This document shows positions 1 to 8,483 of a stretch of DNA of 43,671 bases, piece after piece. Position 1 is the first letter of the stretch, and every line of letters starts with the position of its first letter. Source of the DNA: Clostridium sp. CAG:221 (lineage in GTDB: Bacteria; Bacillota; Clostridia; Clostridiales; Clostridiaceae). The translations under genes and the position numbers were made by a program. Under the pieces are notes generated by a model, which made no database searches, was not told where the DNA came from, and was given only the letters and a program-made list of their open reading frames with translations. The stretch covers positions 23,585-67,255 of the forward strand of contig FR883381.1 in assembly GCA_000435835.1 (NCBI GenBank). Reading direction: 5' to 3'.

Positions 1-178
1 AAGGATGTTTTATTTTATATTATTTGGAAAATTTTAATATACAAAAAGCAAACTTTAATGTATAATAACTTTAATAAAAAGTTTAATTATTTTATAATTA
101 ATATAATAAATTTTAAAAATATTAATTAAGAAAATTTAGTTTTAAATTTGTTTAGTAACAAATGTAGAGGTTATTGTA

Positions 179-852
179 ATGGTAAAAAAAATTAGATTAG
201 AATTGATAAATTCAATGACTCCTTTAATCACAAAGAACATTAAATTTAAAAAAATGATATTATTTTTGAACAAAATTCTCCAAGAAGTAGTACATATATA
301 TTATTAAAAGGAAAGATTAAACTTTCATTTTTATTACCAGATGGTGACCAAATTAATTTAGGGTTTTATTCTGCTAAAAATGTAATTTTAACATCAACTG
401 ATAATAGACATCCATTTATGTCATTATTTAAAGTTGAGGCTGTGGAAGATTGTTTAATAGGAGTTGTTCCAGCTTCAAGCATTGAAAATAATGAATATCT
501 TTATAAAATAATAACTAGATATTATGATATAATTTTTAAAAAAGTTTATTTACAGATGGTTGAGTTAATGTCAAGAAATAAATTAGATAGTTTATACTGT
601 ATATTAATACGTCTTGCAAATACTTATGGAATAGAATTTTCTAATGGAATAAAAATTAATATTAAATTAAGTAATATTGATTTAGCTGGATATATAGGAA
701 CATCTAAAGAAACAATAAGTAGATTAATGAGAAAAATGAAAGATTTAGATTTAATAACTACTGAAGATAAATATATTATATTAAAAGATATTGATTATAT
801 GAAAAGAAAAATTGAGTACACTGATGATTTAGAAGAATTATACATAATTTAA
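179..852 (+). pseudogene. Crp/Fnr-family transcription regulator, frameshifted in a poly-A run
   Basis: Reading from an ATG at 179 (Shine-Dalgarno AGAGG about 8 bases upstream) gives the start of a cyclic-nucleotide-binding-type domain. The frame breaks at the seven A's at 248-254. Adding one A joins it to the rest: KNDIIFEQNSP, then YILLKGKIKLSF, then a C-terminal winged helix with LAGYIGTSKETISRLMRKM as the helix-turn-helix. The restored protein is about 224 residues, the usual size for Crp/Fnr regulators. The ATG at 418 lies in mid-domain with no ribosome binding site, so a 144-residue protein starting there is unlikely. Either the gene is inactive, it is expressed by slippage, or the base is a sequencing error. 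The effector is unknown; no Cys cluster for an iron-sulphur centre is seen. The target genes cannot be inferred from the sequence. Confidence 0.8.
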
Positions 853-876
853 ATTACATATTAAACATTTTAAAAG

Positions 877-932
877 ATAGTATTATATTTCCATAGCATT
901 TAATTAGCTAAGGATATAATACTATTTATTTT
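877..932 (+). terminator. Rho-independent terminator after the Crp/Fnr gene
   Basis: ATAGTATTATAT at 877-888 pairs perfectly with ATATAATACTAT at 914-925. The 25-base loop can pair further (TAGC with GCTA), and a T-rich tail follows. It separates the regulator from the next gene. Confidence 0.7.
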
Positions 933-1016
933 TTATAAATATCAATTAAAATTGACAAAAATCATGTGTATTTTTTTTGAGGTATTTTATTATTTATATA
1001 AATGGGAGGTTTCAAA

Positions 1017-1704
1017 ATGAAAGAACTTAAACTTGAAGATGAAAAAGAATTAAGCTTTAGTGCTAATAATTTAGAAATATTAAAGTATTCTTTACTAACT
1101 ATAAATAATAAATTTACTGAACCTATAAATAATATTAATAGTTTATTACAATTACTAAAAAGCAAAAATTCCATTAATGAAAATATCATGACAATGCTAT
1201 TTAATAATGTATACGATCTTTTGATTAGTAAAAATAATCTTATATACTTTTTAGAAGTTTATTTTAATTGCTTAGAAATTAATCCTAAAAGTTATGATAT
1301 AATAAGTACCATTGAAAATTTATGTGATGCTATAAATAATTCACAATATTTTCATAATATTAATGTAAAGTTTAGTAGCAATTTATCAAAAAAAATTATT
1401 TCTTTTGATGAAAAATTAATAGTAACAGCTATAAAAAATTTAATATATTTAATAGGTGATGATATATCATTAAAAATAATTTGTAAAAAAAAAATATATA
1501 CATATATGCTTAACTACTCCAAAGGAATATGAGCCAACTAATAATTATTTCTATGATAATTCTAATAATAAATTTATAAATATACCAGAACATTTAACAA
1601 TGGAGTTTAAATTAATTAAGGATTTATTACAACTTCATAATGGTAACATTATAACTGAAAATAATAATTACATTATAGTTCTACCTAACATAAAAAATTA
1701 CTAA
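1017..1704 (+). pseudogene. Histidine-kinase-like protein without the phospho-acceptor His, frameshifted in A10
   Basis: The start is the ATG at 1017, with GGGAGG seven bases upstream; an earlier in-frame ATG at 1002 has no such site. The N-terminal region resembles a dimerisation/phospho-acceptor helix pair, but where a kinase has SHELRTPL this protein has NNKFTEPINNI, so the usual His is absent. The first frame ends soon after ten A's at 1485-1494. With nine A's the frame would continue to a stop at 1702-1704 and add a kinase-like end (FKLIKDLLQLHNGNIITE), giving about 228 residues. No clear glycine-rich ATP-lid motifs are seen. It may be a degenerate sensor or a Spo0B-like protein; the family call is tentative. 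It lies just downstream of the broken Crp/Fnr gene, but a terminator stands between them. Confidence 0.55.
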
Positions 1705-1730
1705 ATTTTATATGAAATTAGGAGTGATGT

Positions 1731-2771
1731 ATGTTTAAGAAAAAAATATTTATCATAATTGCAATGGTGATTTTATTAATTCCTATTGTATTTATAGTAA
1801 AAAATAAAATTAATGTAAATTTTGAAAATTTATCTATAATTGATCAAAAAATGTTGGCAGAGTATGATAAATTTTATAAAGAAACGCAAGAAAAAGAGAT
1901 TTGGAGGGACTTTAATTTAAAGGATAAGACTATTTTAGCCATTAATGGTAAATTTGGAGAAGCGTATTTAATTAATCCTAAAGAAAAAGTAAATAATATT
2001 TTTACAAAAGAAATAAAACTACCTACAAATTTTTCAATAACAGTGTATAGAGTTTCTAATATAGCACCAGAAGTTTTAAAACTTATTTTTGACGGTAATT
2101 TTAATAGTATAGACAAGAAATATAATGTATATGGACAAGATGTATATTATGTTAGATATAATAAAACATCAATAGAGCAACAGTTTACTTCACAACATTT
2201 TATTACATTCCTTAGCCATGAGGCTTTTCACTATTATATGCAAAAAAAATGGGCAAATGGTACAACTTATGATATATCAAATTTATCTGAAATTGGAAAA
2301 AGCTTATTGTTTGATGAGTATGAAGTGCTTGGTAAAATCCAAGAAGAGCTTTTAACTGATAAAGATAAAACACGATTATTAGAATATGCTAAGGAATATA
2401 TAGAGATAGTAGAAAAAAGAATTAGAGATAACCAAGCTTTTATGAAAGATGAGTTATATAAAGAGCTAATTGAGGGAACAGCAACATATGTAGGTATAAA
2501 AGCTTCTGAACTTGTAGGATATGATTTTGGAGTTATGTATTTTGATAACATAAAAAATGTTCCATTTTCTGATATAAAAAAACAAGTTCAGTTAGGAACT
2601 GTTAATGAAAGTATAATTACAACTAAAATACCATATTATACAGGGGCTTTGTTATGTGAACTTATGGATGCAATAGATATTCCAAATTGGCAAGAAGCAC
2701 TAAATAATCAAACTGAAAGTACACAAACAAATCTTTTTGAAATTATACAGCAATATTTAAATTATCAGTAA
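1731..2771 (+). CDS. Membrane-anchored HExxH zinc metallopeptidase-like protein
   Basis: This is a 346-residue protein. An N-terminal hydrophobic helix (about residues 5-23, after MFKKK) indicates a signal anchor, with the rest outside the membrane. SHEAFHYY (about residues 163-170) contains an HExxH zinc-binding and catalytic motif. KELIEGTATYVG about 85 residues later supplies a likely third zinc ligand (Glu), as in gluzincin-type peptidases. Shine-Dalgarno AGGAGTG precedes the ATG. I do not recognise the exact family or substrate. It follows the broken histidine-kinase-like gene by about 26 bases and may share its transcript. Confidence 0.65.
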   Translation: MFKKKIFIIIAMVILLIPIVFIVKNKINVNFENLSIIDQKMLAEYDKFYKETQEKEIWRDFNLKDKTILAINGKFGEAYLINPKEKVNNIFTKEIKLPTNFSITVYRVSNIAPEVLKLIFDGNFNSIDKKYNVYGQDVYYVRYNKTSIEQQFTSQHFITFLSHEAFHYYMQKKWANGTTYDISNLSEIGKSLLFDEYEVLGKIQEELLTDKDKTRLLEYAKEYIEIVEKRIRDNQAFMKDELYKELIEGTATYVGIKASELVGYDFGVMYFDNIKNVPFSDIKKQVQLGTVNESIITTKIPYYTGALLCELMDAIDIPNWQEALNNQTESTQTNLFEIIQQYLNYQ

Positions 2772-2945
2772 CAAAATTAAAATCTGCTTCAGAAGAGAAC
2801 GCAAATGAAAAATTAAGCCCATTAAATGCAATTGGGTATTGCTTATTTTACAAAGTTTAGTAAGAGGTGGGAATTACTATATATAATAGAATCAAATTTT
2901 AGTATATAATATTATAAAATGATATTCTTAGGATGTGATTAAATC

Positions 2946-3329
2946 ATGTTTGATAGCTGTAATATAAAAAATGATGTTGAATATAGTCTTGACAAGCAAA
3001 TAAGAAATGAAATTGTTAAGGTTAGAGATACATGTATTTATAGATTAAAAAATGCAGATATATTATTATTTGGTTCTATAGCAAAGGGCAAATATAGGAA
3101 TAGTAGTGATATTGATATATTAATATTAATTGATGATAATAAAAGTATTAGTGAATTAAGAAAACTAAGACATGAACTAGAAGATGATATAGATTCTCTA
3201 AATTTAAGTAGAAGTGTAGATATTAAATTATATAATAAAAATAGATATATTGAACTAAGTAAGGAAATAAGCTTTGAGGGAGATATAGTAAAAGATTTAA
3301 TAGATATAAGGTGGTGGAATTATGGTTAA
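2946..3329 (+). CDS. MNT-domain nucleotidyltransferase (MntA-like antitoxin or partner)
   Basis: This 127-residue protein carries the minimal nucleotidyltransferase signature LLFGSIAKGKYRNSSDIDIL (about residues 40-59): the GS motif and the DxD metal-binding pair of the DNA polymerase beta superfamily. The next gene, a HEPN protein, overlaps its end by 8 bases, so the two are translationally coupled. In characterised MntA-HepT modules the MNT protein neutralises the HEPN toxin by AMPylating it. Other MNT/HEPN pairs are thought to modify other targets. A weak Shine-Dalgarno (AGGATG) lies upstream. Confidence 0.8.
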   Translation: MFDSCNIKNDVEYSLDKQIRNEIVKVRDTCIYRLKNADILLFGSIAKGKYRNSSDIDILILIDDNKSISELRKLRHELEDDIDSLNLSRSVDIKLYNKNRYIELSKEISFEGDIVKDLIDIRWWNYG

Positions 3330-3708
3330 GAGAGATATGTTTTATTTTGCAGATATTGATGAAAAATTTATAGATTCAACAAAAGATAATGAAGGGTTAG
3401 AAGATGGGGTATTAGTTCATTGTCAGCAATGTATTGAAAAAAATTTAAAAGCTATTATTCAAAAAAAATATGGAGTAATATCAAAAGAACATAATCTTGT
3501 TAAACTGTTAGAAGTATTATATTTACAAGGTTATCCAGAATTAAAAAAGTATAAAAGTTTGTGTAGAGACTTAAAAGACTTTTATTTTAGTAGAAGATAT
3601 GCTAGTGATGATTATGAAATTTTAACCCATGAAGAATATATTGATTATATTAATAATTTTTATGAGTTACTAAATAAACTTAAGAGAATCAGAAGTGAAT
3701 TTGAATAA
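3322..3708 (+). CDS. HEPN-domain protein paired with the MNT protein
   Basis: This is a 128-residue, mostly helical protein. Features typical of the HEPN family include LVHCQQCIEKNLKAIIQKKY (helix with conserved Gln-Cys-Glu-Lys), KEHNLVKLL, and a C-terminal DFYFSRRYASDDYEIL segment where the family often has a YxxxRYPD-type stretch. The Rx4-6H RNase motif of HepT toxins is not evident, so nuclease activity is uncertain. It overlaps the upstream MNT gene by 8 bases and ends just before a strong hairpin. It is probably the HEPN half of a toxin-antitoxin or nucleotide-modifying pair. Confidence 0.75.
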   Translation: MVKRDMFYFADIDEKFIDSTKDNEGLEDGVLVHCQQCIEKNLKAIIQKKYGVISKEHNLVKLLEVLYLQGYPELKKYKSLCRDLKDFYFSRRYASDDYEILTHEEYIDYINNFYELLNKLKRIRSEFE

Positions 3709-3717
3709 ATTATACTA

Positions 3718-3763
3718 TGAAATAAAACTGGATCTATTAGATCCAGTTTTATTTCATTTTTTT
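3718..3763 (+). terminator. Strong hairpin terminator between convergent genes
   Basis: A 17-bp perfect stem (3718-3734 with 3740-3756; core CTGGATC/GATCCAG) has a 5-base loop and is followed by a run of T's on the plus strand. It ends the MNT/HEPN operon and may also serve the convergent ABC transporter gene. Confidence 0.9.
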
Positions 3764-5489
3764 ACAATAATTCAGTGGCAACTTCTAAAATACTATCCTT
3801 ACTTACTTCTTTTAAATGGCCCTTTTCTAATCTTATTATTCTATGACAAATATTAAGAGCTGAAGGTCTATGAGTTATGATGATACAAGTTGGTTTATGA
3901 GACAATGCTTTAACTGCTTTTAATACCTTTACTTCTGTTTCAGGATCAAGGGCAGAAGTTGCTTCATCTAAGATTAATATTGGTTTCTTTCTTAAGAAAG
4001 AACGGGCTATGGCAATTCTCTGAGCTTGTCCTTCAGAAATACCAGTAGCTTTTTCACCAATTACTGTTTTAATACCATCTTCCAGCTCGTTAACGAAATC
4101 TAAAGCACAAGCATTTTTCAAAGCTTCATATATTTCCTCTTCTGTAGCTTCAAAGTTACCATATCTTAAATTATCTTCAATGGTACCTGAAAATAAAGTA
4201 TTTCCTTGAGGAACATAAGAAATTAAATTTCGATAATCTCTATTAAAGGTATCTTCTTTATTATTTTCTTTTAAATAAACTTTACCATTACTTGGATTTA
4301 TAAGAGAAAGTATCAGTCTAATTAAAGTAGTTTTTCCTTCACCAGATGGACCTACAAAAGCAATGGTTTCACTATAAGGAATAGTTAAATTAACATCATT
4401 AATTATTTTATTGCCTTTTTTGTATTCAAAAGATACATTTTCAAATGCTATTTCTGGATTAGTAAAATCAATAATTTCTGTTTCAGATGATTTTTCCAGT
4501 GGTATAGCTTCTAATTCCATTAATCTTTCTGCAGCTGCAATAGTTGATATTAAACCAGGAAACATAGCTGCCAATGAAGAAAAAGGATATTGTACTTTAC
4601 TATATAGTTGTAACATTGCTGTAAAGGTACCATAAGTAGTTACCCCTGTAGAAATATTTAAAGCACCCCAGCAAAAAATAGTAAAGTATGCTAAATTTGA
4701 ACATAATGACATAGCTAGTCCAGTCATAGATGAAAGTTTAGTATTTTTCATGGCTATTTTATATTTATTGTCTTGAATTTGAACTAATCTATTCATATTT
4801 ATTTTTTCCATGCAAAAAGCCTTTACAATCATTATGTTTTGCACAGATTCTTGAATGAAAGCTCTATATTTAACATCCTCTTCTTGAGCTTTTTTATAAA
4901 GATCTTTTAGTTTTTTACTAAAATATCTACTTACTAGCACAAGAAATGGGCCAATAAACACTGCAATTATAGCAATAGATGGAGCTAAATAAATAAGTGT
5001 AGAAAAAGAAGCAAATAATGTTACTAAAATTGAAATAATATTAGGAATGGTACTAAGCAAAGTAGAACTTATAGTTGCTACATCGGAAGTTATCCTAGTT
5101 AATAGACTTACACTATGAAACTTACTTTGCTCTAACCAATTACTATATTCAATATGTTCAAATAACTTTTTTTGAATGCTTTGATTAAGCTTTGTAGATG
5201 CATGGGTGCTTAATAATGAAGTAATGGGACTTAATAACATCATACCTAAAGTAATACTAATCATAATAATAAGATACTTTATTACTTCAGAAGTATTACC
5301 ACCTATAGCACTATCAATTAATGATTTTGAAACCAGCGTGTTATAAACACTAATTAAAGATGAAGCAGAACTTATTACAGTGGTAAAGATTAAAAACGGT
5401 ATTACAGGTTTAGCATGGGATAAAATCCATTTTATCTTTATAAATAATTCTTTTAAATTATTAATATTCATTAGTTTTTTCCAGTTCAT
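3762..5489 (-). CDS. ABC exporter, fused membrane and ATPase domains
   Basis: This 575-residue protein is a half-size exporter. A six-helix membrane domain (about residues 25-320) is followed by an ATP-binding domain. The Walker A is GPSGEGKTT (Glu in place of the usual Ser/Cys), the Q-loop is YVPQGN, the signature is ISEGQAQR rather than LSGGQ, the Walker B is ILILDEATSALD, and the H-loop is IITHRPS. It would work as a homodimer or with a partner half-transporter; no partner is adjacent. The start has AAGGAGA upstream on the minus strand. The substrate is not inferable; the general family includes lipid, peptide and drug exporters. Confidence 0.9.
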   Translation of the reverse strand: MNWKKLMNINNLKELFIKIKWILSHAKPVIPFLIFTTVISSASSLISVYNTLVSKSLIDSAIGGNTSEVIKYLIIMISITLGMMLLSPITSLLSTHASTKLNQSIQKKLFEHIEYSNWLEQSKFHSVSLLTRITSDVATISSTLLSTIPNIISILVTLFASFSTLIYLAPSIAIIAVFIGPFLVLVSRYFSKKLKDLYKKAQEEDVKYRAFIQESVQNIMIVKAFCMEKINMNRLVQIQDNKYKIAMKNTKLSSMTGLAMSLCSNLAYFTIFCWGALNISTGVTTYGTFTAMLQLYSKVQYPFSSLAAMFPGLISTIAAAERLMELEAIPLEKSSETEIIDFTNPEIAFENVSFEYKKGNKIINDVNLTIPYSETIAFVGPSGEGKTTLIRLILSLINPSNGKVYLKENNKEDTFNRDYRNLISYVPQGNTLFSGTIEDNLRYGNFEATEEEIYEALKNACALDFVNELEDGIKTVIGEKATGISEGQAQRIAIARSFLRKKPILILDEATSALDPETEVKVLKAVKALSHKPTCIIITHRPSALNICHRIIRLEKGHLKEVSKDSILEVATELL

Positions 5490-5674
5490 GTATTAATCTC
5501 CTTTTTTAGAATGCTAAGAATATATTAACATAAAAAGAAACTAAAACCAATTAAATACATGAATAATAAACTGTAAGTGAATGTTGAAAATTGACGTATG
5601 AAACTTCAAGTATTTATTTCCAAATATAGTAAAATAAATATATGAAAAATATTGATTATACTTAGAGGTGAATT

Positions 5675-8344
5675 ATGGGTAAAGTATGGAGCATAAATAA
5701 TAATTTTGGTGAAAATAAGAAAATTAAAGAAAATTACATTTTTATTTTATCCTTTATACTTCCTATGGTTATAATGTTTGTAGTATTTACATCATTAGGA
5801 GTAGGCTTTATAGGTGATAAGACCATAGTATCCAGTGATATGTATACTCAATATGTCGCTTACTTTGGTAAGTTTAAAGATATTTTAAGTGGAGATGGCA
5901 GTATTTTTTATTCCTTTAATAAGTCCATTGGTGGTAATAATATAGGATTATTTGCTTACTATTTAGCAAGTCCTTTAAATTTACTTTTAATATTATTTCC
6001 TAAGTCAGCCATAGGTGAGTTTATTTTTATTATATATCTAATAAAGATAGGTTTAGCTTCATTATGTTTTTCTCTATATATAAGTAAGGTTTATAAAAAG
6101 AAAGACTTATTTGTAGTGATTTTTTCTTTATGTTATGCTCTTATGTCTTATAACATATGTTTTCAAATGAATATAATGTGGATGGATGGTATGATGCTGT
6201 TACCATTGGTGGCCTTAGGTATTGAAGAAATAATACTTAAAGGAAAATATAAATTATATATGATAGTTTTATTTATGGTTGTGGTAAGTAATTATTATAT
6301 AGGTTATATGATATGTATTTTTTCAGTGGTATATTTCTTTTATAAATCTATTATTTATAAAAAAATTAGTTTGCCAAGGACATTTAAGTTTTTTGGTGCA
6401 TCCTTTATTACAGGAGGATTGGCATCTTTTTTACTTATTCCAGTATTAATATCCTTAAGTAATGGTAAGGCTGATTTTAATTTATTTAGTGAAGCCATAA
6501 CCATTAAACAGAATTTAAGTAGCATCTTAAGTAAATTGTTTATTGGTAGCTATAATATGGGACAAGTAATGAAATCACCTACCAATATTTATTGTTCAGT
6601 TATGGTGGCAGAATTATTGATCCTATATTTTTTTAATAAGGAAATTAATATAAGAAATAAGATTGCCTCTTTAATAGTTATTGTGTTTATTGCTTTAAGC
6701 TTTTTTATAAGCACTTTCATATTATTATGGCATGGCTTTGATTATCCCATAGGATTTCAATATAGAAATTCATTTATATTTTGCTTTTTTGTAATTATTT
6801 TGGCCTATGAATGTTGGCTAAAAATTAAAGGAAGTAATTATAAAGGTTTAATTATAGCAGTTCTTTTTTTTGTAGCCACAAGTATCTATGTAAGTTATGG
6901 AGATTATGATTATTTAGATAGCAATAAGATAATAGCTACATTTATAATTAGCCTTTGTTATATTATTGTATTTATGATTTGTATTAAATTTAATACAATC
7001 AGCAAGATTATATTACCCTTAATAAGCTTACTAGTTATGACAGAGCTTTCTTTAAATGCTTATCTTTCCATGAAAAATATTAAGTATATTGATAAAGGTC
7101 ATATTGGTGAATATATTGAAACTGTATCGCCATTAATTGAAGAAGTAAAATCACTAAATGATAATTTTTATAGAATTGAACAAGTTTATAGAAATACTTT
7201 AAATGATTCTATGCTTTTAAATTATAATGGTCTTGGTCATTCCAGTTCAGCCAATGAAGAAAGTACTGGTAGATTAATTAAAAATTTCGGGTTTAAAACA
7301 AGTACCATTAATGAAATTTATAATATGGGGACAACCATACCTATAGATTCAATATTAGGTATTAAATATTTAATTTCCATGGAAGAGCCAGAGTTTTTTA
7401 AGTGCTATAAGTATAAGCAAAATATGTTTTACAATAAGATTAAAACAGAAGGAAGTTATGCTGTTTACCAAAATCCTTATGCACTACCTATAGCATTTAT
7501 GGTTAATGAAGCATTAGAGTCTACTAAGAGCAATGAAGCTAAAAATAAATTTGTTTATAATAATGATATATTAAAATCAATGGTTAACGAAAGTTATGAT
7601 ATATATAAAGAATTGAATGTCACTGATATTAAATTAAATAATTTATCAGAAGTGAAATATGATGATGAAACAGTATACCAAAAGGAAATTAAGGGTGTAA
7701 AAGCTACTATAGAGCTTACATTAAAGGCTCAGGAGTATGGGCCAGTATATATGTTTTTAAAGTCCAGTGAATATGAAAATGGATTTAGCAGTAAGAAAAG
7801 CAATATTAGCTCACAAAATGGAGTTTCCATAACAGTGAACAGTAATGTTAAATATGATCAGTTTACAGGTCATGGCTATAATATTCAATTTATTGGTACC
7901 TATCATAAGGATGAAGAAATAACCATTGAAATTTCTGTATTAAATGATAGCTTTAGCATAGATGAAGTGCAGTTATATTATTGCCATATGGATAAGTTTC
8001 AAGAAGTATATAAAAATTTATCTTCTAATATAATAGAAAATACAGTATATGAAGATGGATATGTTAAAGGAAATATAGAAGTAACAGCAGATAAGACATT
8101 AATGTATACATCAATTCCTTATGATGAAGGTTGGAGCTTAAAGGTTGATGGTGAGGAGTATGATTATTTTAAAATACTAGATGGATTAATTGGTGTAAAG
8201 CTTCAGCCAGGAGAGCATAAAATTGAATTTAAGTATAAGTTACCAGGTTTAGAACTGGGCATAGGAATTTCTATATTTTCATTGGGAATATTAATTTTAG
8301 CATTTAAAAATAAAAAAAGAGTCTTTTCTAAGTTAAAGAGTTAG
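5675..8344 (+). CDS. yfhO: YfhO-family membrane protein (GT-C-like, teichoic acid glycosylation)
   Basis: This 889-residue protein has about a dozen N-terminal membrane helices (residues 20-470), a large extracytoplasmic domain, and a last helix near residues 860-880. The N-terminal VSSDMYTQYVAYF and C-terminal YTSIPYDEGWSLKVDG segments are typical of the YfhO family. In Bacillus subtilis YfhO is needed for sugar modification of lipoteichoic acid, acting as a membrane glycosyltransferase with a lipid-linked sugar. The same role is inferred here. Shine-Dalgarno AGAGGTG precedes the ATG. The gene stands alone, divergent from the ABC exporter, and its stop codon lies inside its own terminator. 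Confidence 0.85.
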   Translation: MGKVWSINNNFGENKKIKENYIFILSFILPMVIMFVVFTSLGVGFIGDKTIVSSDMYTQYVAYFGKFKDILSGDGSIFYSFNKSIGGNNIGLFAYYLASPLNLLLILFPKSAIGEFIFIIYLIKIGLASLCFSLYISKVYKKKDLFVVIFSLCYALMSYNICFQMNIMWMDGMMLLPLVALGIEEIILKGKYKLYMIVLFMVVVSNYYIGYMICIFSVVYFFYKSIIYKKISLPRTFKFFGASFITGGLASFLLIPVLISLSNGKADFNLFSEAITIKQNLSSILSKLFIGSYNMGQVMKSPTNIYCSVMVAELLILYFFNKEINIRNKIASLIVIVFIALSFFISTFILLWHGFDYPIGFQYRNSFIFCFFVIILAYECWLKIKGSNYKGLIIAVLFFVATSIYVSYGDYDYLDSNKIIATFIISLCYIIVFMICIKFNTISKIILPLISLLVMTELSLNAYLSMKNIKYIDKGHIGEYIETVSPLIEEVKSLNDNFYRIEQVYRNTLNDSMLLNYNGLGHSSSANEESTGRLIKNFGFKTSTINEIYNMGTTIPIDSILGIKYLISMEEPEFFKCYKYKQNMFYNKIKTEGSYAVYQNPYALPIAFMVNEALESTKSNEAKNKFVYNNDILKSMVNESYDIYKELNVTDIKLNNLSEVKYDDETVYQKEIKGVKATIELTLKAQEYGPVYMFLKSSEYENGFSSKKSNISSQNGVSITVNSNVKYDQFTGHGYNIQFIGTYHKDEEITIEISVLNDSFSIDEVQLYYCHMDKFQEVYKNLSSNIIENTVYEDGYVKGNIEVTADKTLMYTSIPYDEGWSLKVDGEEYDYFKILDGLIGVKLQPGEHKIEFKYKLPGLELGIGISIFSLGILILAFKNKKRVFSKLKS

Positions 8345-8360
8345 AAAAGACTCTTTGTTA
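8316..8360 (+). terminator. Terminator overlapping the yfhO stop codon
   Basis: AAAGAGTCTTTTCTAA (8316-8331) pairs perfectly with TTAGAAAAGACTCTTT (8341-8356), with a 9-base loop and a T-rich end. The TAG stop at 8342-8344 lies in the 3' arm, so the last codons form the 5' arm. Confidence 0.85.
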
Positions 8361-8391
8361 TTATAAATGAATATATTATAGTCACTATAAT

Positions 8392-8427
8392 ATATTAAGG
8401 TTATATTAAGGTTATATTATGTATAAA
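8392..8427 (+). promoter_or_regulatory. 11-bp tandem repeats, likely response-regulator site, with -10 element
   Basis: ATATTAAGGTT occurs twice head to tail (8392-8402 and 8403-8413), followed by a degenerate third copy. OmpR/PhoB-family regulators bind direct repeats with an 11-bp period placed about 10 bp before the -10 box. Here TATAAA at 8422-8427 is correctly placed. The operon downstream encodes such a regulator, so autoregulation is inferred. Confidence 0.55.
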
Positions 8428-8483
8428 ATTAATATCTAATATTTAAAATAAATTTATATAATAGTGAAAGGATGAACTGCTTT

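Noticed and set aside
418..852. ATG at 418 as the true start of a 144-residue regulator
   Set aside because: No ribosome binding site, and clear cyclic-nucleotide-binding-domain sequence continues upstream in the same frame; a frameshift explains it better.
2740..2860. Open stretch after the peptidase gene reading KLKSASEENANEKLSP and so on
   Set aside because: No start codon and too short. It could be a relic of another gene, but nothing supports a coding call.
8457..8462. TATAAT as the -10 element of the efflux operon
   Set aside because: Transcription would begin inside the ribosome binding site. TATAAA at 8422 fits the repeat geometry better.
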